NCBI GenBank assembly: GCA_022497145.1
Contig: MU385903.1
Coordinates: 176,691 to 240,690, forward strand
Direction of reading: 5' to 3'
Source: Rostrohypoxylon terebratum
Lineage: Eukaryota; Ascomycota; Sordariomycetes; Xylariales; Hypoxylaceae
Length of the DNA: 64,000 nt
The translations under genes and the position numbers were made by a program. Of this stretch, positions 35,390-47,787 are shown piece by piece; the stretch's first letter is position 1, and each line of letters begins with the position of its first letter. Below the pieces are notes generated by a model. That model searched no databases. It had not been told where the DNA came from and saw only the letters and a list, made by a program, of their open reading frames with translations.

Positions 35390-38300
35390 TTGAGGCGTAT
35401 ATAGATGTTTTCCCCGTCGTCGTCCGAAAACCAACTAATGAGACAGCAGCTGATCCAGTTCCGTGGTAACTTCGGTCGATTATGCAGGCTGCCGAGGATT
35501 TATGTGATACATCAGAACATTCCAAGACTTCCCCAAAGTTGTCGAACGATTACCAAGTTAAGATGTGCAATGTTCTAGCAAAGATCCGAATTCGCGTATA
35601 ACGAGATGATCAAAACTCAGGATTGAGTAGTAACTGTTATCTCGAAAAAAAAGGTAGGGGGTAGCTTCAAGTTTGTTCTTTCTTGAGCGCCCTCGCGTCG
35701 ACTCCAATTATCGTAGGGCGTTCCCGAAGAAAAGCCAAGGCGCAAAGCAATGTTTACTTGCTGAACGGGGAAAAGTAACCGGGAAATTGTTCGAATAGTG
35801 GGTATCTTCTTTTCGTGTGCTGTTAGCTTAGCAAACCATATGGGTCATTCCGAAATCTCGCGTGAAAGTCGACGAAGATATATTAAGATAAATTTGATTA
35901 TTGGTCATGGAACCCCTTTCGTTCCGTCGTGAGGCGGCTGAAAAATGAAGTGGCCGACAAGCGTAGGCTGGGGGGGGAGGGTCTGAAACAGCCGGTGCTC
36001 ACTTTTGTAGTTTTCGATTTGGTAAAGGGGATAGTTTGAGATGACGACACAGATTGGAATCTAAAGGTGGCAAATTTTAAGACTTAAGTAAAGAAGCAAA
36101 ACGTAGCGGACTGCGGGAAGAGGTAAAGGGGCTGGTCCTTGTTGACGCATATACTGTCAGACTGCAGACTGTCAGAAGCAAAAGGCAGCCGTCGATACCT
36201 GTAATATGTATACCAACTAAGACTTAAAGTCTTAAGTTTCAAGCGAGACTGAAAGATAATAAAGATAACCCATCAAACGAACCAAAAAGTAAAGATATCC
36301 GAGAAAAAAAATGTCCGGACGTCAAGTCTATTAATCTGACAATTTCCGGGTACCCACGAGCTGGAAGTTGATCGCTTCTCCCATTTGAGTCTGGGGTATC
36401 GGGGCGTAAATTTGCTTCGAGTGAGGTCAAAGCATCGCTGCAGGCATGTTTTCCGTCAGGGAGACGATATAATAGTAGTAGGTAGTAGGTACATAGTACT
36501 ACTATGTATGTAGATGCTCAAGCGAACCTTGGATTGGTTGGGTTTATGAAAGGAAGTTGATCGACACCGGTATGGGGAATGAACAATCCCTTGAAAAGCC
36601 CGGGGGTGTTCTCGAGAGTCGACAGTCGACCGTCTACACTAGTCCCATACGGTAACTAGTGCACATGTGTAGCATGCGTAGACCCAGTGCAAGAACCAGT
36701 ACCCTAGCAGCCTACATAGTAGTAGAAGCTTAGAGGACCTAATAAGATACCCTACTATTAGAGCCACCCTAGAACCTTTAGAGACAGCAGGTCGGACCTA
36801 GCAAAGCAAGTTTGACATCTCTACTACGACGTACCTAATATGTATTATTATAATAAAGCTTTTCCAGTTCGGTCGATTTTTGTTTTGTTTCCCTCTAGTG
36901 TAGTTGTAGTGATAGTAGATGTCCCACGCCATCATCCACTCTTTATGCAGCCTGCGGTGTGTTATACAGCTTGACATGGAATGCCGGAAGCAAGATACTC
37001 GTGGTTGGAACAGGGCTATCCTCTTTCGAGGATTGAACTTGTGCATTTGCTGTAAACTTGCATCTTTAATAGTACATCTGCGTCTAGCTTTGGGGTTTGG
37101 AATTGCTGGATTTCATGACGGACCAATTGGTGTTACAAGTTCGAGGTGCCAGAGATCTGAGCGTTGGGCGGAAGACGAACAAGGGCAAGCTTGCAAGTTG
37201 CAAGGTGCAAGGGATGGGATGAAATTCACCAGTTCGCCAGATTCGTGGCGAGTGAAGTTGGTGAAACGGAGTGTGCCCCATATCGATTTTGGAAAAGTGT
37301 GGCAGAATGACGGAACGCAGAATGCGCAGAATAGGCGGAGTGGCAGGGCAATGGCGGACAATAGAAAGAAACCTTAGTCCTCAGAAGAGGCAGGGTAATG
37401 ACGGTCACTACATACTAGTAGACTAGTAATTACTGCCAGTGTATTACCTAGCCCTGGAGGTCCTAGGTACCTAGGAATTCAAGGCAAGAGGTGGCGGGCC
37501 GCTCAGTGGCAGTGTGGTGTGTGGCGACTTCGCGCGAGCGATGGTGACCACCTTAGCGGTGGTAGCAGCGGTGCCTGCTGCCGCGGATGAAGCTAAGCAC
37601 TTTCCAGACTTTAGAGTCCGTTCCATCCCTGTTTTTTATGTTGGCCAAGCACCAAGATGTAAGGCAATGCGGTTCACGGTGACCGTTGCCCTTGCAGAAA
37701 ATCCTAAAAAACGAGGGTAACGACTAGGGTAATGACGAGGGTCAGAACCCAAAATCCCAGTTGAATCCCTGTAAAATGTCACCTTGAAGCACAGAGTACC
37801 GAACAATAAGCTTCCGTAGGATGGGATTTTAATATTGGCCGTAAGTGCGCAATCGAACTCTTTTCTCTCCTATTCTTCTACTCTCACTTTTTTTTTCACT
37901 TTTTGATTTTTCATCACGACATCTTACCAGCTACTATGTAGTGTACATGAAATATCCAATAGCCAATTCTCCACTTCATTCTACTATGTACATGATTACA
38001 GCATACAATGCTTGATATCACATATATACACACAAGCAGACAAGACACATAATTACCTAATTAATATGTTTATATACTGTTCCATGGTTAGGTAAGATAC
38101 CCTGGATATCTCGAAATTATGTAAACAACCGAACCCTTAACAAACAACAGCGCACGGACGAGGACGTGACCTCGATGTAGTCCGAGTCACAGTAACGTCC
38201 TTCTTGATAGGACGAAATCCCCTTTACGTCTTGGCTAAAATGTCTAAGCTCCCACTGCAATGATACGCTGCTTGCAGGAAACACTGCAGGAAATACAGCA

Positions 38301-41300
38301 TACTGCAGGAAACATCTCGAGATAATTACATTTTATTTTTATGTATGTACCTGCTCTGTACAGTTGTTTACAGCGACGTACAGCGACGTATAGCGATAAC
38401 ATTAGACACTTCAGGCATCTGCAGCCAGAAGATCCAGCACCTCGCTTTCGTCTGCGGCCTCCCGAGGAGCGACGGGAGATCACTCGCCTTGGTCTGTTCG
38501 CTCGATCGAAGAGATGATCCCTTAATAGCCCGAATTACATAGTATCATCTGCTCCGTTCCCGTCTCCTCCAAAAACACCACATACATAATAAATACCTAA
38601 TGCTCAACATTAAACCTGGTCTTCGCGAGATTTTTGGTACGTAATGACGAGGAGGGGTCATCAGTGCCGGCATGCTCGAACTGCATGCGGGGTTTAGAAA
38701 TCCTCCTCTTGGCAGCATCGCGATAGCTTCATCAGTCTCTAAGTCACACAACCCATGAACTGCATCCCCGTTCATGACATATCCAGGTTGTCCGGATCTT
38801 GATTTTATCCCGACTTTACCAAACATCTAAGTGGATGCTACTAGGTTTATTTACTCCAGTCGTCATGGACTCTAGGCCCTAGGGTTGCTTGATCTCATAC
38901 TGCAAGAGATTCAATTGACTGTTTGTTCTAAGACGCCGAAAACCGAAAGCCAAGAATCTATCTTGGTCACAAACCTCCTACCGCGATGATCGTCAAACAG
39001 ATACTGACGTTAGTGCTTCCTCTGTTGCTATGCACTGCGTGGCTGCGTGGTGCACATGTCACATTGCGAAAACGGGCCCGGCGGACGGTTTTAAGGTAGG
39101 CAATGATCTGTTTCTTACCTACTACCATGTATGTAGGTAATGTTACGGTGTGACGAGCGAATGAGCTCCTCTCGTAGAATATGGATCTTGCTTACATACA
39201 TAGTAGTAATGTAAGATTACGGTCCGATGAAGAGTTCGCAGCTTTAGTGGCCTGTCGTCTTCTACCTCGCAGCACCCCAACCGACGGCCTGCAACTAAGT
39301 CCACTTAAGTCTTAAGGTGAAGAATCACCATGGTTCTACCACCGCAAGTGGAGCGTCGGAATATTTATATGCAATATTTGTGTCTACTACCTATGACATA
39401 TGTATTTATGTCGATTCCTCGGACAACGGACATTATACCTCTAACAGTAGACCGCTTTGACATCACGAAAGCTAGTAGATCATAGCGTGAAGGATTACGA
39501 AACGTTGTTGCGAAATTGACTTCTATTACATTTATTCATTGTGCTATCCCGGAAATTGGTACAGCATATCGTATTCACAATTCGATCTGAAATAAGAATT
39601 TTATATAGACCCGCCTCGTATTAAAAGGACGACACCGGCAATATTACCGTTGCCGTAGTTTCTACAACTTTGCCGAAGCGTCATGTCATCGTCGCCGTCG
39701 CCATCGCTGTCGAAGCCGCGCGCAGCACTGGAAGCCTCCGTCAGCCGCGTCATCATCGTACATCATTAACATACACGTACTATATAACCAGTAGATCTTA
39801 TTCTCCAGCAATGTCACCAAGGTGGATAGTGTTATCTCCTTTTCTCTCATAAGACTCGTAACTAGGACCTAGGACCTAGGTAGTTTTGAAACCACATCCC
39901 CAATGTTAACCTTGTAGCGCAGCTTTATCTCCATTTAGAGCTATTACTAGGTATTACGAACGGGCCGTCGTTGACATATTTGACATCGGTGGCTTGAATT
40001 AACCTAATTGTCTTGGCCGTACTCGAATTCGAACCTTGGTCTATCACCACACACTTGGTTAGCTCTTTATTGCGTGTCAGAATATGTCCGGACATGCACG
40101 AACCTTGATGCCGGATTCCTTCGGCAACACACGGACGTACATGGATTACACACCTTAACCTCGGGCGTCGGCCGTTGGAATATACAGCAGTATACTGCTG
40201 GATGTTATCATTTACGTGTTAGACTCGTTCTTTACGAGCTTTCTCGAAGTTAGTCCTTCGATGTTGTCACTCTGCTTCTGCAAGGCTTGACTAATACGAG
40301 GAGTTTATCCCTCATGGTATTTGGGTTTTCCGAGGAAGAGTTACGAAGTTATCATGAGCCCCTACTAAACCACAGAATCTAAGGATTTATTCACATCAAG
40401 TTTAAAGTTAGTATATTCTGCCTTGGAGCGTTGCTGCGATTTCGGTGACTAAGAAAGCTTTCTATAGCCCCTTATCCTTTAGGAACGACCCGGTCGACAG
40501 CCTGTCCCCTATTAGTAAAATCCTCCTTACAATCTCAATGCGAAGAAATAGCATATTGCTACGACTTCGAATGTGGCTAGTAGACAAGAACGTGATCAAA
40601 ACGGGCCAAGGGCTCATTTTACCTTCACTTCGTCATTACACCTCTACTCATGGTTCAGTTTGCATCACAATAGGTACCCTTCCCCTCAAGTATCGTTCGT
40701 TTTCTGATTTAGTTTCCCTAGCGAATGTTTCTTCTAGGTTGTTTGCTCCTCTCTGCTCCCTATGTGGATCTGTGTACATCAAACAATCCCCCTTCCGGAC
40801 TATACCTAGTAACTATCTCGGTAGATAGTTGGCGTTAACCTACCTACTATGTACCTAGTCAGGCATCTCATATTACTTGTTTGCATTGCCGTGCGTCAAG
40901 CTCGAATATGCCTTCCTAAACCAGGGCCTAACGGATCCCCATCGGATAGTTCATGCACTGTCATGAACTCGGTATCGATATCATGGGTTGCGGGATTGGC
41001 GCTGTCAACACCACGCTAGCAGAGTTTTCGCATGTAACCCATGTTCGGATTTGCCTCACATGTGGTGTGATAGTATTTCATGCTGGTGCATCTGGCAAAT
41101 CGATCTGCGGACGACACGGCACTTACAGGACGCATGGGGCAGTCTCAACACCTAGCTTCCTATATCGACAGACAGAGTCAACTTGTTGCCCTTGCCAGCC
41201 TTACCGGGTTTATATTTGACTAAATTTCCTCAATCAATCAAATGCTGGTATAAGTGGGATCTAGGTCAGAGCCTAGCCTGTCCGTGAGGCTACCAAGTAT

Positions 41301-43415
41301 GCTATCACCGAAGGCGCAAATTTGATTGGCTACACACCGAGGTCACCAGGTGATATACTGGGACTCCTCTTCCACATCAATTGACATGGGCTAACAGGGC
41401 TAATGCCGGCAGTGCGTAAACCGGAGGGGTAGAACGATCCTGCGATAGGGATGGCGAGACCTTAATCCTCTTGGCCATGGACCTTGGCCAGCCGGGGACG
41501 TCGAGGACGCTGAAGAGATCTTGAAGAACGTATCAGCAAGATGAGACTCCCTGCTCCCTTTGACATACGACGACTAGGTATAGCGACACAACATGCCAGA
41601 TCCTGCCTCTAGACGTGACCTTGTCAAGGGTCTCCTCGAATTATCACCCTTGGTCATACCTAGCGGGTAGATTTTTCACCAGAGAGCGAATTCCCTACCA
41701 AGCCAACCACCTTAGACGCAAGAAACAAACTCCTTTGTTACTCCTGATACCGAAGTTGAGCGTCAATGCGTCACGGAGACTTCGGGTTCGCGCGGCTTAT
41801 CGGTCGTGTGTTACGTTTCTTCTCATCTTGTCGGTCGATAGATGTCTTCAAGACCCCCTGATAAAACGACAACCATGGTAAGAGGCTCGGATGGCTCGTG
41901 CTGTCCTCAATTAGCCCGGTCATCAATTCTCTACCTAACCTCCGAATTCTGCCGAGCCCGGGTGTGATTTCCTCTAATAATTGTGAATGATATTGTGAGT
42001 GCTGTTCTGATTTTAAGGGCTCTGCGACAATCTCCTCGCCGACGAGATAACGGAATAAAGAATAAAAATTCCCATCATTGGTGTATTAGACAGATCATAA
42101 GTTGAACTACCTACCTAGGTCCTAGGTAAATACCAAGCCAATAAGATAAATGAATATAACAGCAATCTTTCGAAGATAACCCTTCTATAGTTTTATAGAA
42201 ATAATTGTACTTCCTCATCTGAAACATCTCTAAAGACTGATAGTACTAGTATATCTATTGGAAATCTCCATTGGAATCATGATGATCTCAACGGTTCTGT
42301 GTAAGCGCCCATCACACGATCTCGCTAGCATCGATTTTGACACTAGGCGACGGCGGCTGGGCCCTAGCTCACGCCTTCTGGCGCCGATTATTCGAGCGAA
42401 TAACCTCATCTAGGATGGTGTCCGATCAGCTCCGCGCCACACTAACCTACTTCTGTATATTTGCTCCTTGAATAGCTTTTATATCTATGCAAAAGGTTGT
42501 TAGAGCATCGTTCTTGTTGTCTCTAATAGGGTCTGGCCAGATGATATGGATACCACATTTGGAGTGTGGCTTGCGTAGAACCGACGGTCTGGATGGATGG
42601 TCAAATTAGTTCGGCGTAGATCCGCTATTCACTACCTAAATTCCGTGTGGTGATGTGTTTCTAGGGCCTAGACCGATACTAGAGAATTCGTGGCGGCGCT
42701 GCCAGAGTTTCAAGCGTAGCCCTAAGGTAATATAGGAGGTAGCTTTGTCAACATTTCTAACGGCCTCTAGGGAGCTCAACGTGCCTTAGGACGAGATCTG
42801 CCGCAGCTCAGCTCTTCGTGTCCCCGAGAGATCTATGAGGTGAGACAGATCTAACCCGTCCAGATCTGTCTCACTTAGTCCGTCCAATGCCAGGCCACGG
42901 CATATAGCTAGGGCGTTCTTTCTAGCTGGTTAGAGCTCCTAATTGAAGTTATCGACAAAATTTCTATCACATTTGTTGATTATTCATCCAGTGGTGGACA
43001 TTGATCCCATATGAAGCAATCACTTGTGTCTACGCGTCCTCCAACTAGCTCATGCGCCATGTGCGGGCTAGGGAAGCTCGTGAAGTTGGTTACTATCATT
43101 CTTTCGTGTCTTTACTCGAAGAGGATAGCGAGCTGAGGAAATGGTTCGAGTGATGAGATGCTGCGAGGGTCTTTGTCGGGACGCCGAGGCAACTCGAGCT
43201 TGACAAGACGAATAGTATTGAGAGCTCATGATGGCTTTTGAGTATGAATATGCCGTGGCGAAGGATATAAAGTAAAGTCTGATTCCTCTCGATTTGTGAT
43301 AAAACCTCTCTCAAAGACACACAAACACCCAAGATATCAAGCTTAAGCGTCCTCCTTTCCAATTAGCTTCGAAAATCCGTTTTTCAACTTTAGTTATTAC
43401 CTTTGAATTCTAAAT
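35390..43415. other. 8-kb region without recognisable genes
   Basis: No ORF here longer than about 150 codons and none with a family signal. It is AT-richer and dotted with TAGGTA-type motifs (36475-36515, 37458-37476, 39861-39884, 42108-42129), small palindromes (CAGCAGTATACTGCTG at 40185-40200) and the hairpin at 42840-42874. The ORFs 36919-37377, 40445-40828, 40953-41219 and 41615-41881 were read and not accepted. No long terminal repeats or transposase motifs were seen. It may be a decayed transposon or intergenic heterochromatin; this is inference. Confidence 0.5.
42840..42874. repeat. 13-bp perfect inverted repeat, 9-nt loop
   Basis: Arms GTGAGACAGATCT (42840-42852) and AGATCTGTCTCAC (42862-42874) are perfectly complementary around AACCCGTCC. 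No neighbouring ORF is explained by it. Confidence 0.9.
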
Positions 43416-45809
43416 ATGACTGTCCTAAGAGCCTCTGAGCCCATTGAGGCCATCGCCATCAAGGCACAGAATATTGATGCTCAAGCAGTAACCATCAAAG
43501 CCGCTCTCAACAAGATTACGACTACCATTGCGGGTGTTTGGGATCTGGAGACGAACAAGAAAGACGTAGTAGACACCAGCAAAGCAGTCTTCATCCCCCA
43601 CAAGAACCCAGGCTCAGAGTCCGTCGTTGAAGGCGATGACCGCACACTAGTTGACCCTGTTCACTTTGCTCCTGGAGGCAAATACCGATGTAAGTGTTTT
43701 ACCTTAGGGATACTTATCCTCATACTAACCTTTGAATAATAAACCACAGCAATCCTAAGGCTTTTCATCAAGTATGAAAACTTGGGAGACAACAAGTTCG
43801 CCCACGGCACCGGCTGGCTGATCCGCCCCGATGTGATGATCACCGCTGGCCACAATGTATTCACATGGAAAGCGAACGGCGGGTGAGCGCGCGAGATAAA
43901 CGCCTACGCGGGCTACAACGGTGCCTCCAGCATCAAGGACCCCTCTGTCGAAGTCCGCAAGGCGAAGCGCGTGGTCACGACCTCGCAGTGGTTGTCTAAC
44001 CGTGGCTCCATGGCCCACGACTTCGCCATGGTCATGTTCGATGAGCCCTTCACCAACGCCACTCCATTCCCCTATATAGAGACACCAGCGAAAGACAAAC
44101 TGGAGCTCGGCGTGGTCGGGTACCCGGCCGACAAGATCGACGAGCGGAACGGCGAGAGGGGAGGTAGGATGTACGAACTGTTCGAGACGACAGAGTACAA
44201 TCTGATGGAACAGAAGGATACCATGCTTCAGCACTTCATTGACTCTGAGGGAGGGAATTCCGGTGGCCCGGTTTTGAGGGGGTCTGATCTCTGCGCTATC
44301 GCGACACACGTCTACGGCGGCGATGCCAATACCGCATCGGTTCTCGGCCGCTACGGCAATCCCGTACAAGACTACATCGCCGCCTTCGACCTTCCCCTCG
44401 CGAACCCGGGACAGATAAACCTAGTCCCAGTGAACAGCGACGCGATCTCCCAAGCTAACGCCGCGACCGGCCATCAAGTCAGTGAGATCGCCAAACTCGG
44501 CGACAATGTTGTAGCTCCTGCTAGTGAGAAGTCCAGCAAGGCCGAATTCTGGATCTTCGAGGGTGCGGACGAGATATTCCGCCTAACCAAGGACATCGCG
44601 GAGACTTTTGGCCCTGTCATCGCTGACCCGGTTGGCGCCGTGATCTTGCCTACTATCGTGCAAGGGATCAAGCTCGCGCAGCCTGAAGGTCATTTTGATT
44701 GTATGTGCCCTTCTTACCTTTGCAAAGACCTGACTACTAACTTCAGATTCTAGTGGATGCATCTCTCCGCCGCGCCCTACTGACAAACAGCATCTTCCTC
44801 GTCGCCCAGCAGCGCGGCGCCAATGAGGAAGGTCTCTTCGACGACCTCGCCAACTTGGTCGCTGCCCCTTTGAAACTGGGCCCCTTGACCCCCGTCGGCA
44901 GCCCCGTAATCAAGCTCCCCTTCGAAGATATCATGGCCGCAATCGGCGTCATCGGTTCCGCGGCCGAAAAGCTCGTCGATGATGTCGCCGGCGAGCTGAC
45001 CCGGGGTCTTCTCACACGCGCGCAAATCCCTATTCTAGGTCGAATCGGCACCATAAAACCTGAAAGCGCCACGGATGTTGACTCCGCGCTTCCTAACGGC
45101 AACGGCAACGGCACTACTCCTACCGCAGCAGGCAAGAACGAAACCGCTTTTATCCAACAGCTAGCCCAGGCTATCTCGGCCAAGAGCAGCGGGTCTAAAG
45201 AAGAAGGCTGGCTCGACGACGGACGCAACCCGCACAGTCGGGGACGTACTATCCGACGGCGCTAAACTGGTCGGGAAAACCGCCATCGATAGCGTCAACT
45301 TCGCCGTGGACACCGTAAACGACAGTGTTAACGTCGTGACTTCTGTACCCGTCGTCGGGGACTTATTCGGCTGCGCGATCAGGGCCGAACCCGCGTACTG
45401 GATGTTGCAAGCCCTAGGCAAAGCAGCCAAGGACGTGCGGATAGAAAGCGCCTTCGATGACGAGATTAACAACAAGAGCACGAATGGCAGCATGCCCGAA
45501 GGCCTGTTTGACGACCTAGCTCAAGAAATTAGCAAGCTCGCACAGGCACTGATCCTGCACCAAGTCCTCGCGGACCGCTTCCTAACCGCGCAGATGGGGC
45601 GACCGGTGGCCGAGCTCAAGGAAGAAGGGTTTTTCGACGACGTGGGGGATTTCTTTAGCGATGCGAAAAACATCATGGCGATTGGTGGGGGAATCGAAGT
45701 CGCTGCTGGCGCCACGGCTTTCATACCTGCCGTCGGTCCGATGGTTGGGCTCGGACTTTTGGGGCTGGGCGCCGGTGTGGCTTTTGTTGGCGTCGCGATG
45801 GAGACGTAG
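43416..45809 (+). pseudogene. Trypsin-like serine protease with EG-x-x-DD repeats, probably frameshifted
   Basis: Coding blocks are 43416-43689, 43750-44700 and 44754-45809; introns 43690-43749 and 44701-44753 keep phase. An N-terminal region of about 90 residues leads into an S1-type protease domain with all three catalytic elements: His in ITAGHNVF, Asp in AHDFAMV and Ser in SEGGNSGGPVL. There is no signal peptide, so the protein would be intracellular. The C-terminal half carries four copies of an E-G-[LWF]-[FL]-D-D motif (44828-44845, 45203-45220, 45498-45515, 45624-45641) and ends in a hydrophobic Gly/Ala-rich stretch (GPMVGLGLLGLGAGVAFVGVAM). Two problems exist: an in-frame TGA at 43884-43886, inside a 48-nt GTGAGC...CCAG segment that could splice out in frame; and a four-base excess at 45221-45224 (GACG duplicated), after which the frame ends at 45265 while the coding-like sequence continues in another frame to 45809. 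Downgraded to a pseudogene for the frameshift; a sequencing error would make it intact. Confidence 0.7.
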
Positions 45810-46082
45810 TGTGACGATGTGGCTTTTGGGGGGGAGCATGGGACTCAGGGGCTCATCTACAAGCTGATTCTGGATAGGGATGCGTGATGGGAATTTGTGA
45901 TATGGATATGCCCATGATAGATAGCAACGAATACGAATACAACATTTCCATTTTCATCTCATTTTGAGATTCCCTTCGACATAGCTGAGAGTTGCACAGA
46001 GCGATATCTTCGGATCTAGTTGCGGAGATCGGACGATGTGATATGCATGTCTTAGTATTTCTTTTCATCTGTAACACATATA
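45810..46082. other. Short spacer
   Basis: 3' flank of the protease locus; nothing recognised. Confidence 0.6.
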
Positions 46083-46742
46083 TCAAAACTCCGACTCTTC
46101 CCCTGTCGATGGATGTGTGTTACTGCTTATCAAGCTAGTCGGCGATTTTCTTCGGTCTGTAGTACTTTGCTTCATTTCCGATATTTGCCGTGCCTTCCGT
46201 CCTAACATTCTTTCCATCATGTTAACAAAGTTTCTGTGCCTTATGGACATGTTGATGAATCTGTTCTCGTCGAGAAATACGGGGCTATAACTCACGTTAG
46301 GGACAAATGAGCTTGCTTCCAGGGGAATTATAGGTTCACCAGCTCTTGTACTTAACCATCCCTTTCTCTTTTTGGTCAGGGCCACCAACCTTCCAGCGGC
46401 ATGTCTTCATAAATGGTGTTGTAATACTATCCTGGCCTGTTCTTCTCACCGGCTGCCCAAACCATGTCCACACCACTGCTGGAGGTCGAGGTTTTTCTGC
46501 GGCTCAGTGACAACCCAGAACCAGAGAGAGACTTCCCCAGGGATATCTTCATAAAACTCACCGTTTCCTACAGAGCCTGGAGTTACCTGAAGTTGCTCGA
46601 GTTCGGTAGTAATATTGCTCTCGTCAACTTCCTTTTTGTCGGCTCCTTACTCATTAGCTTCTTCGGCGTATATTTCGTTGTAAGCAGGAGGTGCGCCTTG
46701 GGAAGCGTCACCGGATATTTGACTTCCATGCACCATTGCCAT
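46083..46742 (-). pseudogene. Possible decayed gene, unknown function
   Basis: On the minus strand an ATG at 46742 opens a sensible frame (MAMVHGSQISGDASQGAPPA, then YNEIYAEEANE). It meets a TAA after about 31 codons and continues in the same frame with coding-like sequence (DKKEVDESNITTELEQLQ, GEFYEDIPGEVSLWFWVV) until a second stop near 46447. A different frame from 46388 to 46083 is also open (KKRKGWLSTRAGEPIIPLE). The pieces could be exons with poor splice sites or a decayed gene. The plus-strand ORF 46464-46853 is less convincing. No family recognised. Confidence 0.3.
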
Positions 46743-46938
46743 TCTTTTCTCTGGCGCGAAAATATAGGTAATAGGGGAAAAGTGAGATGTTTGGTTTATG
46801 ATTGGAAGGAGAATGGGAATATAGGAAAGAATGACTTGAAATGTAAGTTGTAAGTTGTGAGTTAGAGGCGCTTAAAGTTGCTTAAAGTTCATAAATAGAC
46901 GTGATCCATGTTCTAGCTCACCTACGGCAAACCTAACT

Positions 46939-47787
46939 TTATTTCCCCTCATTCTTCGCATCCTCCAGTAGCTTTTTAATAATGTTGTCATGTATGCCCC
47001 TCCAATTATTCTCGACCTGACCTTTGACGATCGACAGCAGCAGCTTGGAACAGCTGATTTCCACATCCTCCACCAACTCCAACCCCTCTTCCCCTTCCCC
47101 TTCTCCTTTCCCCCTCTCCCTCACCGTCCACCTCGTCTCCATGACCACGGCAAGCGGGCTATGTATCCTAACCCAGAGGCCATCCCTCAAATCGACGAAC
47201 TCCTCCGTGCTGACCACGCTCGAGCTCCACACCGGATTCGGCACGCTGTTTCAAAAACAATGATGTATTAAAATTTTCATCTGCAAACAGACCATAGTTA
47301 TTCCCGCTAATTGTAGACTTACTGGTCCACGACCTCGTACAGATTGACCTTGGGATGTCCGAGCGGCTCCAGGTCCGCCGGCAGGCTATACGCTTCTCTG
47401 ACGGCTACCGTGTCGCCGTCGTTGTTCGCCGGCTTGTTCGGGGGCAGGGCGCGGTACGAGACGAGGTGCGGTTCCGCTTTGAGGAAGAAGTCGTGGTTCT
47501 GCAGGAGCGCAACGGCGGCCTCTTTAGTGACTTTGTGGCCGTCCTCGCCGGCTGGGATGGCGGAGGTGTTGGAGAGCTTCGTTGTGCCTGTAAAGACTAA
47601 TTCATTGTTTCTAGTATCAGTAATTTTATATTCTGACTGCAGGTATACTTGATTAGACACTATATAAGTAGGAAAGGTTGCGTATACAACTCCTATTTTG
47701 CGAGCGGTGATGATAGTACAAGACAGCAGCAAGCCACGGCGTTGCGGGGAACAAGAATAGGAGGGGGTCCTAGAACTTACACGACAT
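46939..47787 (-). CDS. DUF7053-like fungal protein
   Basis: Minus-strand exons are 47787-47781 (ATGTCGT), 47596-47323 and 47245-46939, giving 195 aa with phase kept. The start MSFFTGTTKLSNTSAIPAGE, the helix KEAAVALLQNHDFFLKAEPH, the central VNLYEVVDHVPNPVWSS (spliced across intron 2) and LVEDVEISCSKLL followed by a terminal helix match the fold pattern of the small fungal DUF7053 family, which looks like a START/SRPBCC-type lipid-binding scaffold. A Gly/Glu run (GKGEGEGEEG) lies in the third-quarter loop. The biochemical role is unknown. The 7-nt first exon is inferred from its GTAAGT donor and the in-phase acceptor TTAG before 47596. Confidence 0.72.

Noticed and set aside
40020..40045. TTCGAATTCGAACC, similar to a tRNA B box
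   Set aside because: No A box or cloverleaf could be formed around it on either strand.
40445..40828. Plus ORF of 127 codons in the gene-poor region
   Set aside because: No motif, codon use or splice support; similar short ORFs occur throughout the AT-rich spacer.
46464..46853. Plus ORF with a hydrophobic stretch
   Set aside because: The minus strand of the same region reads more protein-like; the hydrophobic run is likely its antisense.
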